Notes: a model not told the origin generated them from the letters alone. Counted from the stretch's first letter, positions 44,592-53,695 are shown. The stretch: DNA of 64,000 bases from Actinoplanes lutulentus (GCF_003259845.1 NZ_QLMJ01000024.1:124001-188000), one strand, 5' to 3'. Made by a program: numbers and translations.

Positions 44592-47500
44592 CCTGCCCCG
44601 TCTGCGGAACCGTCGCCGTGCCCGGCGCCCGCTTCTGCCACCACTGCGGTGCGGCCCTGCCTGATGTCGCGCTGCCCGATGCGGCCTCGCTGCCGGCCGC
44701 CGAGCGCCGCATCGTGACCGTGCTCTTCGGCGACCTCTCCGACTTCACCTCCTGGTCGGAAGACCTCGACCCGGAACGGGTCGGCGCGGTCACCGACCGG
44801 GTGCTGGCCGCACTCGCCGGCGCGGTGAAAACCTTCGGCGGGCACGTGGACAAGCTGACCGGCGACGGGATCATGGCGGTCTTCGGCGCGCCGGTGGCGC
44901 ACGAGGACGACGCCGAGCGTGCCGTCCGGGCAGCCCTGAGCATGCAGCGCGCGGTCCGCCGGGTGCTCGACGACGAGCGTGGCGGTGGCGCCCCGCTCGG
45001 CCTGCGCGTCGGCCTGAACACCGGCGAGGTGGTCGCGGGCATGCAGGCCCGCATCGAATACACGGTCATCGGCGACACGGTGAACACGGCGGCCCGGCTG
45101 GCCGACGCCGCCGCGGTCGGCGCGGTCTACGCCGGCGAGCGGACCAGCGGCGGCACCCGGCACGTGGCGTCCTGGCGGCAGCTGCGCCCGCTGCGGCTCA
45201 AGGGCAAGCGCGAGCCGGTTCCGGCCTATGAGCTGCTCGGCCTGCACGACGCTCCCGGCACCCGGTCGGGTCTCGGCGACGAGGCGCCGTTCGTGGGCCG
45301 CGAGACCGAGCTGGGCCGGGTCTCCGGCCGGCTCGCCGAGGCGATCGACTCCAGCACCTCGCGGATCATCGTGATGACCGCCGAGGCCGGCATCGGCAAG
45401 TCCCGGTTCGCCGGCGAGGTGAAACGGCTCGCTGCCGGATACGACGTGGGCAGCGGTGCGTACTCCGGGCACGGGGCCCGGGTGCTGCGGGTGCGCTGCC
45501 GCGCGTTCGGCGAGCGCCGCCGGTTCGCACCCCTGGCCGACCTGGTCCGCAAGGCCGCCGGCCTGCCCAAGGACGTCACCGCCACGGTCGGCCGCACGGT
45601 CGTCGAGGAACGCCTGCGCAAACTGGCGAACCGGCTCGGCGCCCAGTTCGACACCGACCGTCTGCTGGTCCTGCTGGGTTACGGCGAGGCGCCGGCCAAC
45701 CCGGGCGGCCCGATCGCGCCCGCCGACTGGCCGCCCAGCGCGAAACGGGTCGACGCCGAGGCCATCTCGATCGCGGTGGCCGGCGTGCTCAACGCGCTCG
45801 CCGCCGAAGCCCCGCTCATGGTCATCGTCGACGACCTGCACGACGCCACCGCCACCACTGTCGACGCGCTCGGCGGCACGCTGTCCCAGCTCGAAGGCCC
45901 GGTCGTGGTGTTGCTGCTCGGCCGTCCCGAGCTGGTGCGCACCGCCGGCGTGATGACCCGGATCGCCGACGCCGAGGTGCACACCCTGCCGCCGCTGCGG
46001 GGCGCCGACGCGTCCCGGCTGCTCACGTCGTACCTCAACGGCGGCAAACTGCCGCAGGCCGACAACGATCGGCTGCTCGCCACCGCGCAGGGCAACCCGT
46101 TCTATCTGGCCGAGATGGTCACCCTGCTGATGGAACGGGGTGCGCTCACCCCGGCCGTCGGCGCCAACGCGGCCGGCCGCTGGCAGCTCGCCGCCGGCTC
46201 GCTGGACAGCAAACTGCTGTCCCGCGACCTCGCGGCCGTGCTCGCGGCCCGCATCGACGCGCTCTCGGCGGAGCCACGGGCGGTCCTGCGGGACGCCTCG
46301 GTGGCCGGCGCGACAGTGCCGAGCGGGGTTCTGGAGGCCTTGCAGGAACGCCGTGCGGCCGAGTCCCGGCCCGGCGCGGTCTCCACGGTCGAGCTGGAAC
46401 GCACCATCGACGAGCTGCTCCAGCGCCGCATGCTGCACCGGTCGCGCGGCGGTTACCGGTTCACCACCCCGTTGATGCGCGAGGCGGCGTACGCCGGGAT
46501 CGGTAAGGCCGACCTGGCCGAGCGACACGCGTACCTGGCGACCTGGGCGGCGCCGGAAGAGGTACGCCGGCCCGGCCACGACGGCGCGGTCCGGCTGAAC
46601 CTGACCGGAAACGATCGGGACGCGTTCATCGCGAGCCACGCCGAGTGCGCCGTCGAGCTGGCCGACGCCGTGCGACTGCGCCCGGACGCGGTGGCCCGTG
46701 AGGTGGCGCCGCTCGGTGTCGCCGCGCTCGGCCGGATGGCCCGCCGCTCGCTGGCCAACATCGAACCGGCCGCCGCTCTGGAGTACTCCGAACGCGCCAC
46801 CACCCTCTCCCGGGACGACGGCCTGCCCCTGGCCGATCAGCTCGTGCACGCCCGGGCGCTGCTGCGCCTGGGCCGGGCCGAGGAAGCCCTGACCGCCGGC
46901 GTGAGCATCACCGAGGCCTCGGCCGAGGAGCCGCTCTGCCGGGCCGAGGGCATGATCCTGGTTGGCCGCGCGCACGAGGCCCTCGGCGACACCGGCAAAG
47001 CCGTGGCGGCCTGGCAGGAAGCGCTCGAAGTGGCGACCGAGGCACAGCTGCTGCCGGAGCGGGCCAACGCGATGCGCCGCCTCGGCATGGCCGACTTCCT
47101 GGCCGGCAAGCTGAGCCAGGCGAGCAGCCGGTTCGCGGCGGCGTACCAGGTCACGCTCGCGGCCGGTGATCGGCACGGGCAGGCCTGGGCTCTGCAGAAC
47201 CTCGCCTGGGTGACCACCACCCGAGGTGACTTCGCCGGCACCGACGCGGTTCTGGGCCGGGCCGCACGGCTCTTCGCCGAGCTGGGTGACCAGGTCGGGC
47301 GGGCCTGGCTGCGCGGCACCACGGCGTTCGCCCGGCTGCTTGCCGGCCGGCTCCAGGAAGCGCGCCGGCTGGCCCGGATCTTCCTGCCGTTCGGCGACCG
47401 GGTCGGTGAGGGCTGGGCGGTCGGCACGCTGCGCGTCGTCGAGGCGTACGCGGCGGCCGAGCTCGGCGACCTGGGCGCGGCCGACGGGCAGGCCAGGCGG

Positions 47501-48226
47501 GCATACCGGGAATTCAACGAGGTCTCCGACGACTGGGGACGCGGTCTTGCCCTGGTGGTCCGGGGTGCGATCGCGCGCGGACTCGGCGAGCTGGACCACG
47601 CCAGTGATCTGCTCACCGACGCACTCGGTTACGCCGATCGCACCGGGCATCCGCTGCTGCTCGGGATGGCCGGGACGCTGCACGGGTTCGTCGCGCTCCA
47701 GCGGGGTGACCTGGCGACCGCCGAGGCCGACGCGCAGCGGGTCATGATCGCGGTCGAGCCGCACAATCCGCTCGCCCCGGCGCAGGTGGGTCCACGGGTT
47801 CTGCTCGCCGAGGCGCGTACCCGGGCTGGGGATGCGCGTACCGCGATCGGGCTTCTCGCACCGATCGCGAGTGACACGTCGACGCCGTCGCTGCTGTTCT
47901 CGCGGCGGCACGCGCTTGCGGCGTACGCGTCAGCCCTGCTCGCTGAGGGCCGGGTGGAGTCCGCGATGACCTGGATCGAACGGGCACGCGAGGTTCCGGC
48001 CGAGGACGTCCGCAGCAGTGTGCTGGCCGCGATGGTCCGCGCCCGGGTTCTGGCGGCGGCCGAACGCTTCGACGAGGCCCGTGCCTCAGCCGACGAAGCG
48101 GTGCGTCTGGCGTACTCAACTGAGCAGGTCAGCGAGCGTTCCGCGGCCGAGGAACTGCGTGACACGATGGCCCTCGCGGGTATCGAACCGGAAACTGTCG
48201 CCTACGCGTCTGACGTGCCGGGATGA
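44588..48226 (+). CDS. Zinc-ribbon, class III nucleotidyl cyclase, AAA ATPase and TPR signalling protein
   Basis: A 1212-residue multidomain protein. N-terminal zinc ribbon (C3, C6, C17, C20). Class III cyclase domain about 40-215 with metal Asp D49 and D93, purine-selecting Lys K89, Thr159 where typical adenylyl cyclases have Asp, and transition-state N166 and R170. A STAND-type AAA ATPase follows with Walker A AGIGKSRF (267-274) and Walker B near 405 (PLMVIVDDLHD). The C-terminal half is TPR-like helical repeats. No TM helix is visible, so it is cytosolic. GTG 44588 overlaps the MBL stop by 4 nt. A cAMP product is likely but not certain because of Thr159. Confidence 0.9.
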   Translation: MTCPVCGTVAVPGARFCHHCGAALPDVALPDAASLPAAERRIVTVLFGDLSDFTSWSEDLDPERVGAVTDRVLAALAGAVKTFGGHVDKLTGDGIMAVFGAPVAHEDDAERAVRAALSMQRAVRRVLDDERGGGAPLGLRVGLNTGEVVAGMQARIEYTVIGDTVNTAARLADAAAVGAVYAGERTSGGTRHVASWRQLRPLRLKGKREPVPAYELLGLHDAPGTRSGLGDEAPFVGRETELGRVSGRLAEAIDSSTSRIIVMTAEAGIGKSRFAGEVKRLAAGYDVGSGAYSGHGARVLRVRCRAFGERRRFAPLADLVRKAAGLPKDVTATVGRTVVEERLRKLANRLGAQFDTDRLLVLLGYGEAPANPGGPIAPADWPPSAKRVDAEAISIAVAGVLNALAAEAPLMVIVDDLHDATATTVDALGGTLSQLEGPVVVLLLGRPELVRTAGVMTRIADAEVHTLPPLRGADASRLLTSYLNGGKLPQADNDRLLATAQGNPFYLAEMVTLLMERGALTPAVGANAAGRWQLAAGSLDSKLLSRDLAAVLAARIDALSAEPRAVLRDASVAGATVPSGVLEALQERRAAESRPGAVSTVELERTIDELLQRRMLHRSRGGYRFTTPLMREAAYAGIGKADLAERHAYLATWAAPEEVRRPGHDGAVRLNLTGNDRDAFIASHAECAVELADAVRLRPDAVAREVAPLGVAALGRMARRSLANIEPAAALEYSERATTLSRDDGLPLADQLVHARALLRLGRAEEALTAGVSITEASAEEPLCRAEGMILVGRAHEALGDTGKAVAAWQEALEVATEAQLLPERANAMRRLGMADFLAGKLSQASSRFAAAYQVTLAAGDRHGQAWALQNLAWVTTTRGDFAGTDAVLGRAARLFAELGDQVGRAWLRGTTAFARLLAGRLQEARRLARIFLPFGDRVGEGWAVGTLRVVEAYAAAELGDLGAADGQARRAYREFNEVSDDWGRGLALVVRGAIARGLGELDHASDLLTDALGYADRTGHPLLLGMAGTLHGFVALQRGDLATAEADAQRVMIAVEPHNPLAPAQVGPRVLLAEARTRAGDARTAIGLLAPIASDTSTPSLLFSRRHALAAYASALLAEGRVESAMTWIERAREVPAEDVRSSVLAAMVRARVLAAAERFDEARASADEAVRLAYSTEQVSERSAAEELRDTMALAGIEPETVAYASDVPG

Positions 48227-48257
48227 TCTCCCCGCGGCCTGGCGTATTTTCTATTCC

Positions 48258-49244
48258 GTGACGGAGACTCCGCCTGGTGCCCTGCCCGTACCATACGTTC
48301 CGGGCATGTCCGGATTGTCGGTCATGGCGCGCGGGGGTTATGCAACTGTTTACCGAGCCACCCAGGACTCGGTCGGTCGCGAAGTAGCGATCAAAATGGA
48401 GAACCGCACCCTCGACAACGCCCGCGACCAGGCTCGTTTCCTGCGCGAGGCCCGAGCCGCCGGCCGCATGTCGTCCCACCCGCACGTCGTCGACCTGTTC
48501 GACGTCGGCGTCACGGTCGACCAGCACCCTTACCTGATCATGGAACTCTGCGACGGGTCCTACCTCGACCGCATGCGCGTTTCCCCGCTGACCCCCGCCG
48601 AGGCTCGCGACGTCGGCATCAAGATCGCCGACGCGCTGGTCCACTCACACGCCAACGGTGTCCTGCACCGCGACGTGAAACCGGCCAACATCCTGTACTC
48701 CCAGTTCAACGCGGCCGTCCTGGCCGACTTCGGCCTCGCCGTCCTGGGCGAGATGCGCGATTCGTCGGTCACGCTGGAGGTGCTGACGCCGGCATATGCG
48801 CCCCCGGAGATGTTCCGCCACGAGAGCCCGTCCGGTGCGGCCGACGTTTATGCGCTCTGCGCGACGCTCTACGCGGTGATGAACGGCCGCCCACCCCGCT
48901 GGGCAACCGACCGCAGTCCGAGTCTGATCACCCTGATGGACCTGTTCACCCAGCCCTTGCCGGACATTCCGGGCGTACCGCGCGCGTTGACCGAGGTCCT
49001 GCGTTACGGCATGGCGAACGAGCCCGCCGCACGCCCGACCACCGAACAACTCCGCGACCTGCTGAACAACCTGCAACTCGACCCGAACACCCCGGGCCCA
49101 CCCCCAGCGGTCTACCGCTCCACCCAGAACTTCGTCCCGCCGCGCCCCCGCCCGATCGTCCCGAGCACCCCAACCCGCGAGGACGACACCCCGACCGTGC
49201 ACCAGCGCGGCCGCAAAGGTTTCTTCAGCCGGTGGTTCAACTAA
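48258..49244 (+). CDS. Soluble Ser/Thr protein kinase (STPK)
   Basis: A 328-residue kinase. Gly-rich loop MARGGYATVY (23-32), ATP Lys K46 (VAIKME), HRD-motif H137-R138-D139 with DVKPANIL, DFG at 157-159, and APPE near the end of the activation segment. After the kinase domain (to about 270) there is a Pro-rich tail ending RGRKGFFSRWFN. It lacks the usual TM helix and PASTA sensor, so is probably soluble. I chose GTG 48258 because the fold begins soon after. It follows the cyclase gene by 31 bp. The stop TAA lies at the outer edge of the inverted-repeat island. Confidence 0.9.
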   Translation: MTETPPGALPVPYVPGMSGLSVMARGGYATVYRATQDSVGREVAIKMENRTLDNARDQARFLREARAAGRMSSHPHVVDLFDVGVTVDQHPYLIMELCDGSYLDRMRVSPLTPAEARDVGIKIADALVHSHANGVLHRDVKPANILYSQFNAAVLADFGLAVLGEMRDSSVTLEVLTPAYAPPEMFRHESPSGAADVYALCATLYAVMNGRPPRWATDRSPSLITLMDLFTQPLPDIPGVPRALTEVLRYGMANEPAARPTTEQLRDLLNNLQLDPNTPGPPPAVYRSTQNFVPPRPRPIVPSTPTREDDTPTVHQRGRKGFFSRWFN

Positions 49245-49360
49245 AACCTTCTTTGGTACGCGTCTCGGGGCTGGCCAAACGCAGGCGATGAGCACCGGGC
49301 CTACCCCGCGACGCCCGGTGCCTGGGTCACGGCCGCAGCGCGCCTCTCGCGCCACTGCAT
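49242..49360 (+). repeat. Left arm of a long inverted repeat
   Basis: A 119-bp arm starting exactly at the kinase stop codon (TAAAACCTTCTTTGGTACGC) and ending ACTGCAT. It matches the reverse complement of 50178-50294 with about 106 of 119 identities and two 1-nt gaps by hand alignment, including a 21-bp perfect block (GGCCGCAGCGCG through CTCGCG). A sub-hairpin GCACCGGGC/GCCCGGTGC lies inside. On the minus strand it reads LMQWRERRAAAV. Confidence 0.9.
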
Positions 49361-49728
49361 CAGCCAATCACGCCAGCCCTCATCACTCACCGCCGCCGCC
49401 GAGTCACCCTCAGTGCCTACCGGGGGTTTCGTGGTTCCCGCTTGGTGGGTGGTCACGCTCGGCCTGCCCGGGGTGCGTGCGGTGCGTTTTGGCGGGCGCG
49501 CTTGGTGGGTGGTTGCGCTCGGCATGCCATGGGTGAGCGGGTGCGCGTGCTGCGTGAGTCGGTTGTGGTGGGTGGGTGCCTGGGCAGCAAGAGTCGGCCG
49601 AGGTGGGCGGGCCGGTTGCGGGCTCGGGGCTATCGCGGGCGGTGAGCGTGCCGGCGGGCGGGTGGTTGCGCCCGCTGCTGGGGAAATGTCCTGTTCGGAG
49701 GTCGGGGGAACGGTTCGGCGGCGCCGAT

Positions 49729-49769
49729 CTTGTGAGTTTTTGGCTGGCATGGCGGCGCAAACTCACAAG
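49729..49769. repeat. 11-bp palindrome related to the asd/pyrE palindrome
   Basis: CTTGTGAGTTT (49729-49739) and its perfect complement AAACTCACAAG (49759-49769), loop 19 nt. The preceding GAT makes GATCTTGTGA, also present at 34170-34179. Confidence 0.7.
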
Positions 49770-49830
49770 TTTCGGGGGCGGGCGCGAGTGACGTCTGGTT
49801 TGTCGGATCGCCGGTCTGGTCGGGGCGCGC

Positions 49831-49950
49831 GAGCCGTAGCTCAGACCTGTTATGGGGCGGCGATGACATGTCTGAGCTACGGCTCGGGCCGCCCGGCCGT
49901 CGTTCAGTCACGTTATGAGTGTGCGATGGCGTGTGTGAGCTACGGCTCGG
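49831..49950. repeat. 16-bp palindrome with a duplicated half
   Basis: GAGCCGTAGCTCAGAC (49831-49846) pairs perfectly with 49870-49885 around a 23-nt loop. The loop plus 3' arm is repeated imperfectly at 49913-49950 (TTATG...GCGATG...GAGCTACGGCTCGG), offset by 64 bp. Confidence 0.75.
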
Positions 49951-50177
49951 CTTGCTCGGCGTCGCGCATTGCGCCGCAGGGTGCCCACGGCCACGTGTGC
50001 TCCGGCGCACCGTGTGCCCTCGGCTACGTGCCCTGGCTACGTGTGCCCGGGCGCACCGTGTGCCCTGGCTACGTGGGATCCAGGCACACCGTGTGCCTTC
50101 GGCCTGCTGAACGTCCGTGGCGGCGGTGCGCCCTCGGTGACCGGATTTGGACAGGGGGTGGGGTGGTGGAGTGGGCA

Positions 50178-50294
50178 ATGCAGTTGCGCGAGAGGCGCGC
50201 TGCGGCCGTGCGCACGCACGGGCGTCGCGGTGTAGGCCCGGTGCTCATCTGATGCGTTTGGCCAGCCCCGAAACGCGTACCGAAGGAGGTTTTA
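50178..50294 (-). repeat. Right arm of the long inverted repeat
   Basis: A 117-bp arm, inverted relative to 49242-49360 and 89% identical by eye. It begins exactly at the TAA stop of the carboxylase gene. On the plus strand it reads AMQLRERRAAAV, matching the translated left arm. Two bases shorter than the left arm, near the sub-hairpin. Confidence 0.9.
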
Positions 50295-52298
50295 TTCTGG
50301 GTCCAGGACCGCTAGTAGTTCGCCCATGTCTACTTCGGAGCCCGGGTGGACCGGCAGGGAAGAGACCACGCCCGCTGAGGGTGCGTGTACCGGGTGTTCG
50401 AGCTTCATCGCCTCCAGCGTGAGCAGCAATTCGCCTGCTCGGACGCGCTGGCCGGGGACCACCAGGATGCGGCGGACGGCGCCGGGCAGGGGGGCGATCA
50501 GGGAGCTCTCGGTGGCTTCCGGGGCGGGTAGCGGGAAGCGGGAGATCTCGCGGAGGGTGACCGAGCCCTCGGGACTGTCCACATATGACACGTCGTTCAC
50601 GCGGTGTACCAGGACGGCCAGGCGGATGCCCTGCACGTTGAGCACCACACGGTCCGCGGAGGCCTGGACGATCACGATGGGTGGGTGTTCGTCGGCTACC
50701 GGGGCTTGACCGAGACCGGCCAGGTCGAGCTCCTCCGGGTCCACCGCTCGGACCCACCAGCCGGCCAGCGCGCCGTGGCGGTTCATGCGGTAACCGACCT
50801 CTACCGGACCGGTCGGGCCGTCGTAGACCGCGGTCTGTGAGCCGGAGGGTACGTTGCGCCAGCCTGAGGGCAGTGAGTTCAGCACCGGGGCGGATGCTCG
50901 GCGGGCTGCCGCACCGGCCAGGGCGGCGGCCAGGCAGGACAGGCGGACCGCGTCTACCGATGAAAGCAGGGGCGCGAAGACCTCGGGGTGCCGGTCCAGG
51001 AAACCGGTGTCCAGGTCGCCGGCGCGGAACGAGTGGTGGCGCAGGGCGCGGACCAGCAGGTCGCGGTTCGACACGACGCCGTGGATCTGGGCTCGGGCCA
51101 GCGCGGACGCCAGCATCCGGGCGGCTTCCTGGCGGCTCGGGGCCCAGGCGATCAGTTTCGCCAGCATCGGGTCGTGGTGCATGCCGATCACCGAGCCGTC
51201 CGCGACGCCGGCGTCCAGGCGCAGGCCGGGCTGGGCGAGCGGGCGGAACGTGCCGGCGATGTCCGGCACGGCGAACCGGTGCAGGGTGCCGGCGGCGGGC
51301 AGCCAGGCGTACGCCGGATCCTCGGCACAGATGCGCACCTCGATGGCGTGCCCGCGGATCGGCGGCGGTCCGGGCATCGGCAGGCTGCCGCCCTCGGCCA
51401 CCAGCAGCTGCAGGCGGACCAGGTCGTAACCGGAGACGCACTCGGTGACCGCGTGGTCGGCCTGCAGCGTCGGGGTGAGTTCGAGGAACCAGAACTTGCC
51501 GTCCTCGTCGAGCAGGAACTCGACGGCGCCGGCACCCACATAACCGAGGGCGCGGACCACCACGATCGCGGCCCGGCACAGGTCTTCGCGCAGGGCGGCG
51601 TCGACCGCCGGTGACGGGGTCTCCTCGATGATCTTCTGGTATCGGCGCTGTACCGAGCATTCGCGCTCGCCGAACGGGACCACCGAGCCCTGCGCGTCGG
51701 CGAGGATCGGGACTTCAATGTGGCGGACGTTGGTGACGTACGGCTCGCAGTAGACGTCGCCGCCGACCTCGCGACGGGTGGAGGCGACCGCCTCGGCGAG
51801 CGTGGAGGCGTCGCGGACCACGCGCATCCCGATGCCACCGGAGCCGGTGGCCGGCTTGATCAGCACGGGGAAGCCGGGCACCGAATCCGGGTCGGTGAAG
51901 GTCGGCAGCACCGGAACCCGGGCCTCGGCGACCATCTGCTTCATGTCCGGCTTCACGCTCAGGGCACGCAGCGTCGCCGGGGTCGGACCGACCCAGATCA
52001 TCCCGGCGTCGACGACGGCGGCCGCGAAGTCCGGGTCCTCGGCGAGCATGCCGACGCCCGGGTGCACGGCGTTCGCCCCGGACCGCTGCGCGGCCGCGAG
52101 AAGCGCTTCGGTACGGAGATAAGTACTGGCCGGAGTACTACCCGGCAGGTGGACCGCATAGTCGGCCTCGTCGACGTGTGGCGCCGAGGAGTCGACGTCG
52201 GAGTAGACGGCGACCGTCTCGATGCCGACCAGCCGGCAGGTGGCGAACACCCGGCGGGCGACCTCTCCTCGGTCGGCCACCAGAAGTCGTCGAATCAC
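50292..52298 (-). CDS. Degenerate acyl-CoA-carboxylase-like alpha subunit (biotin carboxylase + BCCP)
   Basis: A 668-residue protein with a biotin-carboxylase ATP-grasp domain (1-450), a linker, and a C-terminal biotin-carrier domain with the biotinylation site EAMKLEH (Lys about 632). K116, K148, the loop ATGSGGIGM and ERECSVQRRYQKIIEE are kept. The catalytic strand normally reading EMNxRxQVEH is here E273-L-T-P-T-L-Q-A-D-H: the metal-binding Asn is Thr275, the conserved Arg is Thr277 and the catalytic Glu is Asp281. RINAEDP is RICAEDP. ATP-dependent biotin carboxylation may therefore be lost or altered. GTG 52298; 11 bp after the partner gene. Confidence 0.85.
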   Translation of the reverse strand: MIRRLLVADRGEVARRVFATCRLVGIETVAVYSDVDSSAPHVDEADYAVHLPGSTPASTYLRTEALLAAAQRSGANAVHPGVGMLAEDPDFAAAVVDAGMIWVGPTPATLRALSVKPDMKQMVAEARVPVLPTFTDPDSVPGFPVLIKPATGSGGIGMRVVRDASTLAEAVASTRREVGGDVYCEPYVTNVRHIEVPILADAQGSVVPFGERECSVQRRYQKIIEETPSPAVDAALREDLCRAAIVVVRALGYVGAGAVEFLLDEDGKFWFLELTPTLQADHAVTECVSGYDLVRLQLLVAEGGSLPMPGPPPIRGHAIEVRICAEDPAYAWLPAAGTLHRFAVPDIAGTFRPLAQPGLRLDAGVADGSVIGMHHDPMLAKLIAWAPSRQEAARMLASALARAQIHGVVSNRDLLVRALRHHSFRAGDLDTGFLDRHPEVFAPLLSSVDAVRLSCLAAALAGAAARRASAPVLNSLPSGWRNVPSGSQTAVYDGPTGPVEVGYRMNRHGALAGWWVRAVDPEELDLAGLGQAPVADEHPPIVIVQASADRVVLNVQGIRLAVLVHRVNDVSYVDSPEGSVTLREISRFPLPAPEATESSLIAPLPGAVRRILVVPGQRVRAGELLLTLEAMKLEHPVHAPSAGVVSSLPVHPGSEVDMGELLAVLDPE

Positions 52299-52309
52299 TG
52301 CACTACCTT

Positions 52310-53695
52310 TCAAGGTCGGAAAACGCCGACGTGTCCGGCACCCTCGACGGTGGCGCTGTGCACCGCGGAGAGGCAGAGGCCGAGGACCGTACGCGTATCG
52401 CGGGGGTCGATGACGCCGTCGTCGGCGCAGGTGCGCTCTTTCGCGGGCCAGCTGAACGTGAATCGGGGCTCGCCGACCCGGTCCGGCGAGTGTTCGGTGA
52501 CCGGCCCGGCGGTGAGCACCAGGTGCGGCACTGTCGACCGGGAAGCGGCATGCACCAGCGGGGCGTCGTGCCGTGTGTCGGGTGTCTCCGTCTCGTCGCC
52601 GGCGGGTGCGCCGGTGTGCCGGAGGAAGAGCAACGGTGTGGCGGTCGCGTTCGCCAGGTGCAGGAAGTGCACGGCCTTCTGCGCCTCGGCGGCCGAGCAC
52701 GGTGTCGCCGGGGTGGCGACCACGCCGACCGGGTACCCGTGCAGTTCGCCCCAGCCGGTCAGCAGGGTGACCGCCTGGCCGGGCTTGAACTCGTCGAAGT
52801 CGCTGTCGTCGAGGATCCGGGCCAGCACCTCGCGCGGCTCGAACTTGGCCGGATCGCTGGCGGCCAGCGTGAGTAGATCGTCCGGGTCGTGCCGGGGCGG
52901 CAGCGGCTGCCGGGTACGCGGAGCCGGCCCCTGCTTGCGCCAATTGAGCCGCCGCACACACTGCCGGGCCAGCCGCAGGCCGTCCCGTTCATCCTCGGCG
53001 AGCTGGTCAGCGGGTCCGGCCGGTCCGGCCGGCACCACGGGGGTGGCGCGTACCTCGACGCCGTTGGCCGCGCCGCGTACCGGCTGCGGGTGGATCGTCA
53101 GGACCTTGGCGTGCCCGCGGACCATGATCGTGTAGTCGGAGAGCGCCGGCAGGTACGCGGCGTCACCGGTGGTCAGCCCGAAGGTCACGCAGATGGTCGG
53201 CACCCGGTCCGGGGTGAGCCGGCTCAACTCGCGGGCGATACCGCCGTCCGGGTTGCCTGTGCCGGCTGACTCGACCAGGTTGACCAGCGGAAGCCGGTTC
53301 ACCGAGGCGATACGCGCGGCCCGGCGGATCTTCGCGGCGGTGTACGGGTTGACCGCACCACCGTCCACCGTCGGGTCGTTCGCGATGACGACGCACTCGA
53401 TGCCCTCGATCACGCCGACGCCGGTGACGACGCTGGCGCCGACCGGGTACTCCGAACCCCACGCTGCCGACGGGGCCAGCTCAAGGAACGGGCTGTCCTG
53501 GTCGAGCAGCATCTCGATGCGCTCCCGGGGGAGCAATTTCCCCCGGGCGTGGTGCCGGGTCACCCACTTCTCGCCGCCGCCTGCACGCGCCTCGTCGAGC
53601 GCGTCCTCGATGTCGGCGAGGAGTTGCAACGTGGTGCTGCGACCCTCCAGGAAGGCGGGGTCACGCGGGTTCAGCGTGGTGTCGAGCACGGTCAT
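52310..53695 (-). CDS. Degenerate carboxyltransferase beta subunit
   Basis: A 461-residue crotonase-fold carboxyltransferase, clearly related to methylcrotonyl/acyl-CoA carboxylase beta chains (KWVTRHHARGKLLPRERIEMLLD at the start, AVTLLTGWGELHGYPVGVVA later). It is shorter than the usual 510-540. The N-domain oxyanion motif normally CTAGGAYVPAMSD reads TTGDAAYLPALSD. In the C-domain, where related enzymes carry a Gly-rich GSxGAGNY-type oxyanion loop, the sequence is LTAGPVTEHSPDRVGE. Both half-sites therefore look impaired. It is the first gene of a two-gene operon with the alpha subunit. A non-catalytic or re-purposed role is inferred. Confidence 0.82.
   Translation of the reverse strand: MTVLDTTLNPRDPAFLEGRSTTLQLLADIEDALDEARAGGGEKWVTRHHARGKLLPRERIEMLLDQDSPFLELAPSAAWGSEYPVGASVVTGVGVIEGIECVVIANDPTVDGGAVNPYTAAKIRRAARIASVNRLPLVNLVESAGTGNPDGGIARELSRLTPDRVPTICVTFGLTTGDAAYLPALSDYTIMVRGHAKVLTIHPQPVRGAANGVEVRATPVVPAGPAGPADQLAEDERDGLRLARQCVRRLNWRKQGPAPRTRQPLPPRHDPDDLLTLAASDPAKFEPREVLARILDDSDFDEFKPGQAVTLLTGWGELHGYPVGVVATPATPCSAAEAQKAVHFLHLANATATPLLFLRHTGAPAGDETETPDTRHDAPLVHAASRSTVPHLVLTAGPVTEHSPDRVGEPRFTFSWPAKERTCADDGVIDPRDTRTVLGLCLSAVHSATVEGAGHVGVFRP

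Larger units (their letters stand above)
49245..50291. other. Roughly 1 kb repeat-rich island between convergent genes, no convincing gene
   Basis: This stretch lies between the convergent kinase and carboxylase genes and is bounded by the inverted arms. Inside are: two direct copies of GCTTGGTGGGTGGT (near 49440 and 49500); an 11-bp palindrome at 49729-49769; a 16-bp palindrome at 49831-49885; a partial duplicate of its loop and 3' arm at 49913-49950; and three copies of a CACCGTGTGCC-type repeat near 50008-50095. Long open frames exist (49413-50252) but their Cys/Trp/Arg-rich, repeat-derived composition argues against coding. It could be a foldback mobile element, a non-coding RNA locus or eroded duplications. 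Confidence 0.7.

Noticed and set aside
44456-47911. An 1151-codon minus-strand open frame opposite the cyclase/TPR gene
   Set aside because: Shadow of GC-rich codons. The plus strand encodes clear zinc-ribbon, cyclase and P-loop motifs.
49413-50252. A 279-codon plus-strand frame within the inverted-repeat island
   Set aside because: Composition is dominated by Cys, Trp, Gly and Arg from the DNA repeats, no family is recognised and the end lies in the inverted arm. I treat it as non-coding, with moderate certainty.
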